This document shows positions 1-11,154 of a stretch of 29,255 nucleotides of DNA, in pieces. Each line of letters starts with the position of its first letter. Position 1 is the first letter of the stretch. Made by a program: the position numbers and the translations under genes. Source of the DNA: Ophryocystis elektroscirrha (taxonomy: Eukaryota; Apicomplexa; Conoidasida; Neogregarinorida; Ophryocystidae); the NCBI GenBank assembly GCA_030141585.1, contig JAQIFP010000074.1, forward strand, positions 1 through 29,255, in the 5' to 3' direction. The notes beneath the pieces are model-generated. The model was not told the origin of the DNA. It worked only from the letters and a program-made list of their open reading frames with translations, and ran no database searches.

Positions 1-177
1 TATATATATATTATTTTATTTAATAGTTTTTATAAAATAAATTTCTAAGTATATTCATTTAGGTATATATATAAAAAAAGTTATTTATTTTATAATATTA
101 TTAAATACATAAATAAATTTATTGTAATATAGGGCGATTATGTAAATAGATTTGTAATTTGAATTTTTTTTTATCAG

Positions 178-419
178 ATAAAATAGAAGAAGATCGTTCC
201 GCGTCCATAGAAGCCGCTATAGTACAAATAATGAAGGGCAGTAAAACAATGAAAATTGAAGATCTAAAATCAGCCATAGCAAACAAATTAATTTCATTCA
301 AACCAGATACTGCTGCAATATCTGCAAGAATTGCTTCACTAATTGAAAGAGACTTTATAAAAGAATCACCCGATGGGGTAGGCATTATATATGTATTATA
401 TTCGTATAGTCATCCATAA
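178..419 (+). CDS. Cullin, last exon (neddylation domain), 5' partial
   Basis: This is the C-terminal exon of a cullin, the scaffold of cullin-RING ubiquitin ligases. The exon opens after a pyrimidine-rich acceptor (AG at 176-177) and reads 79 codons to TAA at 417-419. The winged-helix neddylation motif is clear: DRSASIEAAIVQIMKG, where the lysine of IMK (codon at 234-236) matches the residue that receives NEDD8 in cullins, followed by the FKP...I..LIERDFI pattern. Known cullins usually end in YLA; this one ends in YSYSHP, so the extreme tail has diverged. The upstream 177 bases are AT-rich intron; the rest of the gene lies outside the window. The subclass (CUL1, CUL3 or CUL4) cannot be decided from this exon. 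The next gene, RPL9, is convergent and its stop is only 44 bp away. Confidence 0.9.
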
Positions 420-463
420 CTTATATACCGTAAGGAAAAATTAAAAAAAAAAAAAAACCTTTC

Positions 464-1591
464 TTAATCATCTGCTACTACAAAGCCTTTTTCTGATACG
501 TAAATTCCGTCCAAAAATTTACGAATATCTTTGCCGCGAACTAAGGTTCTTTGGTGAATTAAAGCCACGCAACCAGATACAGCATCAATATCAATTCCAT
601 CCAAAATAAGTTCATCTTTAACTGCTTTAGATTTCACAATGTTCACTCCTTTAGGCATTGGTACCTACAATTATTACATATTGGATTTTTTTTTTATGTG
701 ACAATTCAGAGTTTTGTGTAGATATCCTCAATTTATATTAAGAGGATTGACAGAAAATTACATTGTCTCATCATATCAGAAGCAACATGTGGCAATTAAT
801 ATACATATAAACAAAAAATGTATGTAAAAACCTATTCATTTGTATATTAACTTCAATAATTTAATTATTAATCAGAAGTATCATTTTTATCCTCAAGTTA
901 TATTAGGAGGATTGACAGAAAAATACAATATTTCATCATTCGATTTATAATAAAACAGTCAGATATACATATATATATATCTATATATATATATATATCT
1001 TACAACTATTTTAATAACTTACTATTATATGCAACTAACCATAAAAAATAGTATAAATGATATAATTAAAATTTAATCATACAAAGATTAATAACATATA
1101 GTCATTATATAAAGTATATATACACAAAGACACATTAAATGTAAAGACAGAGATAACTTATAGTGTTAATTGTAAAGACATTTAAAGGAAAATGTCTATA
1201 AATCGTAACTGTTTCATATACATACCGTGCGAACTTTTTTTTCTCCCATAAAGTTCCTAATTTCAATTTTGGAGCCATCTTCAGCAATGTTAACGTTAAT
1301 AGGAAAGTGGTTATATACTAAACGCATTTTGTATTGGAAAATTTTGGTAACACCAAGAATCATGTTGTTAATTCTAGTGCACACTGTACGAATACTAGCT
1401 CGTAGTTTCCGGGTAACATAGTACATTTGAACACTAACTGTTTTGCCTATTACAAAAATATGTACAGGAAGGTGCGTGAAAGATTGCTGAAGTTCCCCCT
1501 TAGGGCCTTTTACTGTTACAACTCGAGATTTGATGGTCACCGTTACATCATCGGGTACTTTTATTGACTGAATACTGTCATTAAACTTCAT
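464..1591 (-). CDS. RPL9: 60S ribosomal protein L9 (uL6)
   Basis: Large-subunit ribosomal protein uL6/L9. It has two exons, 1591-1226 and 664-464, joined in phase 0 to give 188 residues, close to the usual 190 or so. Family signatures are [10 protein letters not shown] near residue 30, [36 protein letters not shown] just before the splice, and the near-invariant [16 protein letters not shown] at the C-terminus. The donor reads ACG|GTATGT and the acceptor TTGTAG|GTACCA. The 561-bp intron is unusual in carrying two box C/D snoRNA-like elements on the coding strand, as ribosomal-protein introns do in many eukaryotes. The 3' end is convergent with the cullin gene across an A-rich 44-bp gap. Identification is secure. 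Confidence 0.96.
701..779 (-). ncRNA. Candidate box C/D snoRNA 1, RPL9 intron
   Basis: On the RPL9 coding strand there is a perfect box C core ATGATGA at 774-768 and a box D CTGA at 709-706. Between them are a D'-like CTGT at 753-750 and a C'-like TGAGGA. The segment 723-757 is almost identical to one in the second element (887-921). The central part can fold into a hairpin with stem ATCCTC/GAGGAT. Its place inside a ribosomal-protein intron on the sense strand is the classic setting for snoRNAs. Against it, I see no convincing terminal stem next to boxes C and D, and I cannot name an rRNA target. Confidence 0.5.
867..944 (-). ncRNA. Candidate box C/D snoRNA 2, RPL9 intron
   Basis: This is a second element of the same design in the same intron: box C ATGATGA at 939-933, D'-like CTGT at 918-915, C'-like TGAGGA, and box D CTGA at 875-872. 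It shares about 33 of 35 bases with element 1 over the D'/C' hairpin, while the stretches next to box C and box D, where guides would sit, differ. That pattern suggests duplication followed by guide divergence. A weak AT-only terminal pairing is possible (TTATAAAT with TTAATAA). The target is unknown. Confidence 0.5.
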
Positions 1592-2457
1592 TTTTACAAA
1601 AGGAACTTTCCAGCTTTTTTATATGGTACAGGTAGACAAAAACTGTCCCTTAAATATTACTTTCGTACTTAAATTTATTTGCTAACTATATTTGTTTACG
1701 TATAAATATTAATGGGTTTTTCTTTATATTTAATAGTATATCTTTATACTGACTAAATTGATTGTCTATAATTTTGATTTGTGTTTTTTACTTCATTTAT
1801 AAGGCAAATCTGAAACATTAAGCTTCCTCTTTAATTTTTTATCAATTAAAATAAGCAGCTAAAATAGCATCTATATTATAATCAAGAAATGAAGCTTCCA
1901 CGGTAACATCTATGCTTATCCATATATATATAAATAATTATAGAAATGATATAAAATATAAATCATATATATACATATAAAAAAGTAATTATATAATTAC
2001 ACAAATAAATATAATTATATCCAATTACAAGCACATACCTTGAAAATCTGAAAATATGTGTAAAAGTTAATAGTATATTATTATATACTATTAAGCTGAT
2101 AATTTATAAACAATAAATATAGTAATAATTGACTATATTGTCATTAATTGTCTAAAGATATACTTGAGTCCGTCAAATATTTGAATGCAATAACATTTAT
2201 TCGAAAAAGTAGCTACATGTATTTATATTTATTAATATATCCACATGCAATTATGTAAGAGCAATCTTGAATATAATAGTTTATTTAGTAAAGACAGAAT
2301 CACTGACTTATATGTTAAATTTACCTAAATTGTACAGATAAAAACCTTCTTTGATATATCTGTAATTCCTCGTAGAACTAAATAGTTTGTATATGCCAGT
2401 AAATTATCATATTTAAAGAGTTGCTGATTTGTAAAAATTTGAAAAACCTAATTTTTC
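1592..2457. other. Gap between RPL9 and AP4S1; possible unassigned exons
   Basis: 866 bp with no secure gene. The part nearest RPL9 (1592-1790) should contain its promoter and 5' UTR; no motif could be assigned. On the - strand there are short open stretches with splice-like borders. The best is at about 1908-1836: after an AG it reads DVTVEASFLDYNIDAILAA and a few more codons to TGA. It can be joined in phase to a 9-nt block at 2048-2040, which has a good acceptor and a GGTATGTG donor, and then to an open stretch at about 2212-2166. A further open stretch lies at about 2430-2290. No family is recognisable and several competing frames exist, so this may be a small gene, 3' UTR introns of AP4S1, or chance. 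Confidence 0.3.
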
Positions 2458-2991
2458 CTATATTTTATCTAACATAGAAATAGGATTTAATACACTAGTT
2501 TTATTTGTATTGTAGATGCAACCATTTAGTATCATTTCCTGTAAAATCATATTTGCTTTATCTAAATTGAACATTATCTGAAAATTGTTTGTATAAATTT
2601 ATCTTACATCAAGCTCGCACTAAATAATAATAATAAAAATATAAAAAAAAAGTACTTACGACATTTTCAAAGCATTTATCCAAAGTTTCAACTAATATAT
2701 GAATAAAATCAAGGATCAACAATTCATTCTGAATGATTAGTTATTTTTTGTTTGTAATTTTACTTCATCTTTGTCAACACCTATAATGAAGTACAAAGAA
2801 GCGTAACGTTTATAGACAATTCGATAATCATGATAATCGAGAAAATTACAGTCTTTGTCACTGCGGTGCAAGCATCGTTGAATTAATTCATTTTCTAAAC
2901 AAACACGTTCTTTCCCAGTCTTTTCTATAAAGTATTGAGACAGCCTTGTTTGGCCTTGTTTATTAATAAATAAAATAAACTTTACTGACAT
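2458..2991 (-). CDS. AP4S1: AP-4 adaptor complex sigma subunit
   Basis: Small (sigma) chain of a clathrin-type adaptor complex, which acts at the trans-Golgi/endosome membrane. Four exons (2991-2764, 2728-2660, 2619-2608, 2577-2458) join in phase to give 142 residues; the family is about 144. The longin-like fold starts with FILFINKQGQTRLSQYF, then VYKRYASLYFIIGVD, CELDIMFNLDK and EMILNGCI. The NKQGQTRLS and NGCI signatures fit AP-4 better than AP-1, AP-2 or AP-3. The start was taken at 2991 (MSVKF) as in orthologues; an in-frame ATG at 3000 would add three residues. The third exon is only 12 nt (CELD) between introns of 40 and 30 nt. Confidence 0.92.
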
Positions 2992-3630
2992 TTTTCTCAA
3001 TAAACCTGTTATTCATCTAACTCTATTGATTAGAATAAATGCGTATAAATGCAAGAAAACACAAATATAACTTTTATATTCTAAATATAATTTTTACTTA
3101 TCATGGGAAATTACAGGTAGTTGTTCATAATTCGTGTACATCTTCAAATGTGTAAGATGAGCATACTCTTGAGTATTAAAAACTTTTAACGAAATAATTG
3201 GAGAAAGAAAAAAAAAAGAAATAGTCTTTCAGACAGACACACATTTATATTACTTGTTATTCAAGCATATACATGTGAATATACGCAAAATATTCAAATA
3301 AAATTGTATACAAACATCTATTAATAAATAAACGTAGATAATATATACATAATATTATTTTTTGTTAATAATTATATTTTCGAGTAACACAAAAATATAA
3401 AAATAAATAATTATATTAATTCATATATTTATATGAAATTTGCTCAAAAACTTTATTTAATATATCTAATGTAATTGTATATATATATACATATATATAT
3501 ATATGTATATGCACGGTTTAATAATGCGACAAACAAAAGGGGATATATAATATGGTCGATTTGAATATACTTGATAAAATGAGTAAGTATATGCGTACAT
3601 TTAAATTTAAGGGGAAAGGAAACGAGATAA
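2992..3630. other. Intergenic, AT-rich
   Basis: 639 bp between GPKOW and AP4S1, both on the - strand. It contains short TA runs (about 3478-3505), A-tracts and no convincing ORF or RNA gene. Any promoter of AP4S1 should lie in its right part is not the case here: AP4S1 starts at 2991, so the DNA just above 2991 is the promoter side, and the part near 3630 is the 3' end of GPKOW. Confidence 0.6.
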
Positions 3631-4317
3631 CTATATAACTTCTGCTTTCATTTGTTCAAACGATCGATCTGCGCCAAGTCCTGCTCTAGCGTATACTCTT
3701 TTTTTAAGTGAATGCGGTTGACTGATATGCACTTTGGAATCGAACCCCATACCACGCAACATGGCTAAGCCAAACTCAGACACAGGCATACTCTCAAAGT
3801 CTATGTATCCGTCGTCCTTATATAAATCGAATTCTTTTTTCAAAAGCGCTTCTTCATCATGCTTTTCCGTTTTACGTAATTTGTACAGAGCAGGGTTAAC
3901 TTGGGCAAGAAGAACATTGGGATCAGTCTGACGGTTTTTCATTATTTCTTCTATTGGAGGACCTAGTGAATTGTCATTTTCCGTTTCAGTTGAGGATTCA
4001 GCTAAATCTACTTCTACGGAAGAAGGTTTTGTACGTTCTATTTCAATGTAGCTGATTTTAGGGGTTTTGTTAACAGGATTTACAAAATTCTGACGACACT
4101 TTATAACTTTGGGCTTTTCTAGGAAAGACTCTATAGAATGTGATACAAACCCCTTTGAGCTTAGGGACGTTACTGTTGAAACTGATCTGATAGACGAGTC
4201 AACTATTTTTGTTTTTTTTTCAAATAAATCATTAACTAAACCATTTGACTTTACAATGTCTTCTTGCTTTTCACTTTTCGATGCCTTCTTGACAGAAAAT
4301 GAAAAACTTCCAGACAT
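3631..4317 (-). CDS. GPKOW: GPKOW/Spp2/MOS2-type G-patch splicing factor
   Basis: Likely orthologue of Spp2 (yeast)/GPKOW (human)/MOS2 (plant), which bind the DEAH helicase Prp2/DHX16 and activate it in the spliceosome. Single exon, 228 residues, ending in TAG. The N-terminus SGSFSFSVKKAS resembles the short FSFS-Lys start of the family. The diagnostic part is at residues 175-219: ESMPVSEFGLAMLRGMGF, a match to the P-V-x-x-F-G-x-A-x-L-R-G-M-G core of the G-patch that docks on the helicase, followed by RVYARAGLGAD. Residues 20-160 are Ser/Lys/Glu-rich and probably disordered. No KOW domain is visible, so it is nearer the short Spp2 layout than human GPKOW. Nuclear location is inferred. Confidence 0.85.
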   Translation of the reverse strand: MSGSFSFSVKKASKSEKQEDIVKSNGLVNDLFEKKTKIVDSSIRSVSTVTSLSSKGFVSHSIESFLEKPKVIKCRQNFVNPVNKTPKISYIEIERTKPSSVEVDLAESSTETENDNSLGPPIEEIMKNRQTDPNVLLAQVNPALYKLRKTEKHDEEALLKKEFDLYKDDGYIDFESMPVSEFGLAMLRGMGFDSKVHISQPHSLKKRVYARAGLGADRSFEQMKAEVI

Positions 4318-4508
4318 TTATTTTAATAGGTACATAAATCTGTTTTTTTAATAATATTAATAAAGTAGTTTTCAAATTTATATGATTTCTAAGTAAAAAA
4401 ATATGAAAATGTTAACTTAAAAAACGCAAAAGAATAAAATATAAAAACTTAACTACAAATTCGTGACGTAATATATATAAAAAAAAATAAAAATTATTTT
4501 AGAAGGCT

Positions 4509-4815
4509 TCAATGTTTCTCTTTTACCTGAAATTCTATTATAAAAGCATATACGGTATCATTGAACTCAGAGATCTCTCTAAGTAGCTTATTGAATATGC
4601 GCGTTTTTGACAAAGAGTTATCTGTTAACCCGATGCTAACACCCCAACCTTGGTGAGGTCGAACAACTTGGTCTACGTCTTCAAACATAAGGTTGACCAT
4701 CTTTCTTATTTCTAAAAAAAAAACATTTCAAATAATCATTTTCTAAGCAATTTGATAAATATTATACATACATATAAAATACCACGTCCATATCTATACA
4801 CTAAAAGACAACTAC

Positions 4816-4847
<32 letters not shown>

Positions 4848-4933
4848 GTTTAATTATGCACACAAACTTCCATTTATTATAAATTAATCTAATTGTTTAT
4901 AACATAATACTGTATATACTTATATATAAATAA

Positions 4934-4968
<35 letters not shown>

Positions 4969-6332
4969 TATAAGTGTATATAAACATAAAAATGATCAGA
5001 TAATTAACAAGAATTGATAAAATTTATAACATGTACATCACACATAGTTTAATTTTAACAATAATTTATACTAAATCAAATATATTTCTTGAATATTACC
5101 GGATAACACAATCAGCAGTGTAGGTGTTTTGTTACTGATTTCTGGAACTATCATCTTATTGGTTTCACTGTGGTTTAAATGAACAACTGTTAATTTTTTA
5201 ATCTTGTAATTTGTAAAACATTGGCCGCATAAAATTTTTACTCCATTAATATAAACAGAGTCCATTGGTAAGACGATAGAGGAATTGTATAACTGAAAAA
5301 AAAAAACACATTTATTTATTATATTCTTTTGATTAAATTTATTGTATTTATTTTATTTTAAATTTTTTGATTGCATATGTATGTTTCGAGCTTTTTTAAA
5401 CTACTGTAGACGGTAGTTAATACAATCTATTTATTATTTTTCAATTTTGCATTTAATGATATGAATTGAAGTTTAATGTTCGTATATAACACATAATGTG
5501 ACGGAACGTGTACAGGATTTACTTGTCGTGCATAAATTAATTTACATAAATTTACTTTAGTATTTTGCTTCGTAACTTCTGGATCATATCCCAGACCAAT
5601 CATAAGGTTGCACTCAGTTTGAGATAAAAAGTTCCAGAATTCAAGTATCTTTGGATTTGATTTGAGCAAGTAAACTCCAATGCGTCGAGAACTAGTTATT
5701 TTTTCTTCAAATTTTGAATCAGGATTATAACGTTCCATAGTAGCAGACACATTAAATACTTTAATGGGAGATCTAGTATTTATTTGACTAGGATTTTCAA
5801 TAACATTATTAGATTTGTTAAAACATGTTCTATATTTATCTTCTTCATATATACAACGTGGCTCAAAAATAGTTGGATTTTCCGCTACTTTGGATACACA
5901 TTTAACGTATTTAGGTGAATCTGTGCGAATAGATGTATAACCGCTTTCTTGAGGCTTTTTAGCTTTATATTGCACCTGATGAGGAATTGAATGATAATAA
6001 GTATTTTCGGTTAAGTTTTCAGGAGACTTATCAGCTTCTAAGCTTTTTTGAACATATTCTAAAGTAGCTGGTGATAAAATTGTTTGTATTCCCGTCATGT
6101 TTTTAATCAAAACTTTTTGAACTTCTTTGGGTAAAGCCAAAAATGTTTCTTCAGAATTCACACGAATCGGCTCTAATTTTACTTGTTCCGTTAAAAAAGG
6201 TGATTTCATTGTGGGGGCTTGTTTGATATATTCAACAGTATATGGATGTTGTGGCATATCTATCTTTAAAATTGGTAATACTCCACTCTCATCTTTTTTC
6301 TCAATAAAACGATATGTTGTCTGTTCTTGCAT
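4509..6332 (-). CDS. Unrecognised three-exon protein (401 residues)
   Basis: I do not recognise this protein. Exons 6332-5523, 5292-5100 and 4711-4509 join in phase 0 then phase 1. The first donor is CAA|GTAAAT, the acceptors follow T-runs, and the stop is TGA. Residues 1-200 are polar and rich in Pro, Lys, Glu and Thr without clear domains. From about 210 on the sequence looks folded: RRIGVYLLKSNPKILEFW, then GVKILCGQCF, TPTLLIVLS and HQGWGVSIGLTDNSL. There is no signal peptide or membrane segment. An alternative is two genes: exon 1 reads on without splicing to TAG at 5427 (301 residues), and exon 2 has its own ATG at 5265. I prefer one gene because the phases agree, the donor is strong and there is no space for a second promoter. 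Confidence 0.6.
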
Positions 6333-6840
6333 AACCCAAAAGAAAAAATAGGTGAGATCAGTCGTGTATCTGAGGTTTTAAATCTGATAACGCTATCTGC
6401 ACCTATTTACATGCTTTTTTTTCTTTAAGTAAATAAGTATTAATTCTGCAGTATATCTATAATTAACTGATTACACTTTAACTGCTAATATATTTTAATT
6501 TAAATAATTATCAAAAATATGTATACTATTTAAATTTATTTAATATTTTGTACTTTTTTTTTTATTTTTAAACAGAAATTATTTATTTTTTTAAATACAA
6601 ATTCATAATACAACTTTTGCATCTTTGCATGTAGAAACATGTACACACGCGTGTATCATGTTTATAGTTAATGTTAGACATTTTATGAAGATTAATTTTG
6701 TATATAATTAACACAAACACCAATTATCCTTTTTAATAAAATTTATGAGTTTTATTGGTTACAAAGTAACAATTGAATAAAAAATTAAAAAAAAAATAGC
6801 ACTAAAAAAAAAAAAAAAAAAATTAACATCAGGAGCAGAA
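6333..6840. other. Divergent intergenic region
   Basis: 508 bp between the starts of the 401-residue gene (-) and the 51-residue ORF (+), so it should hold both promoters. It shows T-runs at about 6551-6563 and A-runs at about 6781-6822 just upstream of the + start. No ORF or RNA gene is visible and no motif could be assigned. Confidence 0.55.
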
Positions 6841-6996
6841 ATGGGAAGAAGTGCGAAAATATCAAGAAATGCAGTTTATAATAAAAAAAAAAACATGAAA
6901 AAAGGGAAAATGCTCCAAAAATCAATTGGAGAACGTAAAAGAGACGAAAGAATTCGAGACAAAATAAAAAAGAAAACAGAAATGCAAACAGAATAA
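6841..6996 (+). CDS. Small basic protein (51 residues), hypothetical
   Basis: A short uninterrupted reading frame from ATG (after AGGAGCAGAA) to TAA, very rich in Lys and Arg: it starts MGRSAKISRNAVYNKKK and continues with GERKRDERIRDKIKKK. The base composition is clearly richer in G and purines than the flanking A/T-runs, and the ORF lies alone between a divergent promoter region and the convergent RCC1 gene (77 bp from its stop), which supports a real gene. Proteins of this type are often ribosome-biogenesis or nucleolar factors, but no family was recognised. It could also be an exon of a longer gene, although no other exon is visible nearby. Confidence 0.55.
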   Translation: MGRSAKISRNAVYNKKKNMKKGKMLQKSIGERKRDERIRDKIKKKTEMQTE

Positions 6997-7073
6997 TTTT
7001 TTTTTTTTTTTAAACTAGATGTGTATATGTTCTAACTCAACGAAATTAGGGAGTTCTTAAAATTTTTCTACAG

Positions 7074-8719
7074 TTATCTTCTGCTTTTCGTTTTTGACCC
7101 CGTATAATACAATTTTGGCATCATTATATTAGGCAAATTTTGATTAAAATGCTTCACTCGAAGTTCAGTTCTATTTTTAGGGAGATTTGCAGGATCACTA
7201 CGAATCAAAGATAGCATATTTCGAGTGGTTTTCGAGTTCCTGTAGTAACAATTAAAAAAAAAAAATCCTACGCCCATTTTCTCCCATCAACCACTGTTCC
7301 CATACTCAACAATTCTGATTCTAAAGCAGACACTTTGGCCCTTAACATTTCAATCTCGTCCTTCAATTCTCTATGATACAAACAGCAGATATAAAAAATA
7401 ATGATTTATAATGCTAATATAAACAATAAACAAGTACACATATAATAAAAAAAAAAAAAAAAGCTACACTTACGATATATATCAAATAATTATAATATGT
7501 ATCTAATACTATATGTATTGCAATTTAATATATTGTTATAAAAAAAAACCAAAAAAAACTATATATTTGCGCTTACCTTGTGTTACTTTCTTCGTATTCA
7601 CTTGGTCTTCCTGATCTATTTACATGGAGAATACAACTTTTTTTTTTTTTTTACTCATTAAACTTAAGATATTGGGCTAGACGACTTTCAAAGTCTTCTT
7701 TTATGCATTCATAGGTAGGAAGCTCTTTACAGCTTAAATCAATAGCATCTGTCAATAATCTACAATTCTGCAACTGGTTAAGTATTGATCTATAATAGTA
7801 TATAGACTTATTGAGCTCTGCTTCCATCTAAAAAAAAAAATATGTTTTTTTTTTTTTTTACATGTACAATCCGCTTTTGAGTTTGCAAAAAATTTATATT
7901 TTCTTTAGCTTGATCATCTTAATTTTTTTTTTTTTTTTTTACTCATTACTTTGCTCTTCTAATTTAGCTTGATAATGTTGTGTAACTTTGTTTATAGTGG
8001 TTTGCGCTTCACTTAATTCGTTTTCTAGCTTAGTTTTTTCTTCCCTCCACTAAAAAACTAAGTTTTGCGCAATTTATTTTACACTTGTTTCAGCATCACT
8101 AAATTGTTTCGAAACTTCTTCAATTTTGACTAAAACTTCATTCCTTTCTTTATCAAGTTCAATTGTCAACTAATTAATAAAAAAAAAAAAAAAAAAAAGT
8201 ACCTCTTGTACTCTATTTTGAAGCGCTTCAGAAATTTTTTTAGTTTCATCGTTTTGATTACGTAATATGTCAATTTCTCTTTTTAAATCAATAATTAACT
8301 TATTCTGAATACAGAGATTAAATTAGGTCGCAAAAATAATTACATTATAGCTAGCTTCTTCAACCGATTTGACATGGGCGTTCGCTATATTATCTCGTAG
8401 TCTAATCTTAAAAAAAAAAAAAAAAAGTATTACCTTTCAATCTCAGAATTTAATAAACCTTTTTCTTTTGTTAGGCTATTTATAATAAAAATTTTAGGTA
8501 TCTTTACACCGTTCTATTTCATCTTGCAAATTCGAGGATTGTATTTCAAAAAGATCTTTATTATTATTTATCTCAACCATTTTCTCTTTTAAGCAACTCA
8601 TGCTTGCTTGAGATTCTTCTAATTCTAACTTTAATCTGCATTATATGCACATATATATGCAATTTTGTATATACACATGCAACATAGCACATATATGTAT
8701 AATTTAATGTATTTATAAG

Positions 8720-8764
<45 letters not shown>

Positions 8765-11122
8765 TAGGCACCTTAGTATAGATATGCAACATAGTATATA
8801 TATCTATATATATATGCAATACAGTATATATTTGTATGCAACATAACATATATATATATGCAAAAAAGTATATATATGTATGCCATTTGGTATATATATA
8901 TACAACATATTTAATATATATATATATATATATATATGCAGCATATTATTTATAGTTATGCAACGTGGTATATATATATATGCAACATAACATATATATA
9001 TATCTATGTGTGTATATGTACAATAGTTTGTATATTTATGCCACTTGGTATACAGTAATACTACGTTATATATCTGTATATATATATATATTACATGCTG
9101 GAATCATTTATTTTAACTACCTATCGTTTTCTAGGATCAAATTATTAATTTGTTTTTGATACTTTTCGGACTCAAGAATAAAATTAGTTTTATTGCTAAA
9201 AACCATTAACACGTTGAAAATTCTTACATTTGATGTTCTTTTTGGACAGCCTTTAATTTAGCATTGAATATTTCCTCACTATCAACTGATAAAAATTTGA
9301 TTTTAACACTTTTCAAACTAACTCTATTATGAAAAAAATTATTGCTTATAATTATATTGTTTTATAAACCTTTAATATTATGAATAACTGTTACATTTAG
9401 TTATATTTTTTTTTTTTTTTTTTTTTACTTATATGTGTAAATCTATTATCGGTGAAATTATAGATATATAGCTAATATAGTTTATAGCATATGAAACTCT
9501 CATTTATATACATTTATTCTATAAAAAAAAAAAAAATATATATTGTATATAAAAGAATATTAGAGCAGGAATATATATATATCACATATTGTGTATGGGC
9601 CATATAAATATGTCATTATATTGACAATATAAAAAATGATTACATTTATATTTGCATTTTTATACTATAACTATTATGTATACCAATACCTTCTTTTTTC
9701 CTACTCCCTAAATTTTCTTTTAAGTCTAATTCTAATTTCTTTATAGTTTCTCGTAACTCCAGCTCATTCTTTTCGTAAAATGACAGCTTGTTTTTACATA
9801 TGTCCAATTGGATGCTTATTTCTAAAAAGCTAAAAAAAAAAAAATAAATCAAACCTTCATGTTTTTTTTTTTCAAATTCTATCTCTTTTTTTAAAGTGTC
9901 AATTTTTTCAGAGTTATTTTGATGAAGCTGATTATAGTTTTCACAGCTATCGTATATTAAAGCAAAATGTTTATTACTTTTGACATATTCGTTCTGCTGA
10001 TTCATGCGATATATCCTAGTTAGAAAGTAACGGGGTTTTTTTTTTTTTTTAAAATACCTTTGATTGAATACAATTTTGCCTATCAGATTCTAAATTAGAT
10101 ATTTTAGTCAACGCAGCATCCAATAAATCCATAACATCTTGATTTGAAATAGTGTCTGCTTCAGGTAGTTGCTTCAAAGAAAATGTTATCTAAAATGTGT
10201 TCTGAAAATCTATATATACCTGCTCTAATTGATTTTGGTAACTAAAAAAAAAAAGTTAAAAAAATATGTAAATATACTTTTTTTTTTCTTCTCTTTCTTT
10301 AGTAATAGTGGACGACAAAATTTCAACTTCCGTGTTATATTGTTTTAGTAATTGATCCATTTCATTCTATTTGTTAACTTTCATTGTTCATAAGTTAAAC
10401 TTCTCTTTTTATTTATTGAGTTAATGCTATATAACACAACTATAGCTATCATTTAAAAATAAAAGGGGACTTTTATGCATACAGATTAAGGGCTAGATAT
10501 TTACAACATACATGATAGAAATTTATAAGTAAAAAAATTGGTTTCAAGATACTCATGTATATATATATATATATATATAAATATAAGATATAATACATAA
10601 AACATACATGTTTGCTAATTTTAATATACTTATATATGTACTTATGTATATATATATATATTACTAATTATATTATATTAATATACATATATGCATATAT
10701 ACATATATATATATATCAAAATAACTATAATTATTAATATTTAATAGTATTATATATTATAAATTATATTTATATTGATATACATGTATATATATATATG
10801 TTATTTATTATATTTTTGTTAATAAATATACATATATATATATATATATGAGATATAATACGTAAAACATACATATTCGCTAAAATCAATATACTTGTAT
10901 ATGTACTTATATGTAATGATATATATATATATCATTAATTATATTATATTAATATATAGATATACATATATATTAATATAATTATAATTTTCAATATATA
11001 ATAATATTATATATTATTAATTATATTTAGATTGATTGACATGTATATGTATATGTTACTAATAATTATTTTATTAATGAATATATATATATGTATTATT
11101 AATATATATATATATATATATA

Positions 11123-11154
<32 letters not shown>

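Noticed and set aside
119..385. 88-codon - strand frame
   Set aside because: Antisense shadow of the cullin exon.
4109..4351. 80-codon + strand frame
   Set aside because: Shadow of the GPKOW gene, which has a recognisable G-patch on the - strand.
8631..9159. Tyr/Ile-rich reading frames on both strands
   Set aside because: They are translations of TA/ATGCAACATA repeats inside an intron of the RCC1 gene; the composition follows the repeat, not a protein.
9646..10005. Separate 119-codon coiled-coil gene with its own ATG
   Set aside because: The frame reads through a 33-nt intron (9854-9822) and its ATG lies in the preceding intron; it is better explained as two exons of the RCC1/coiled-coil gene.
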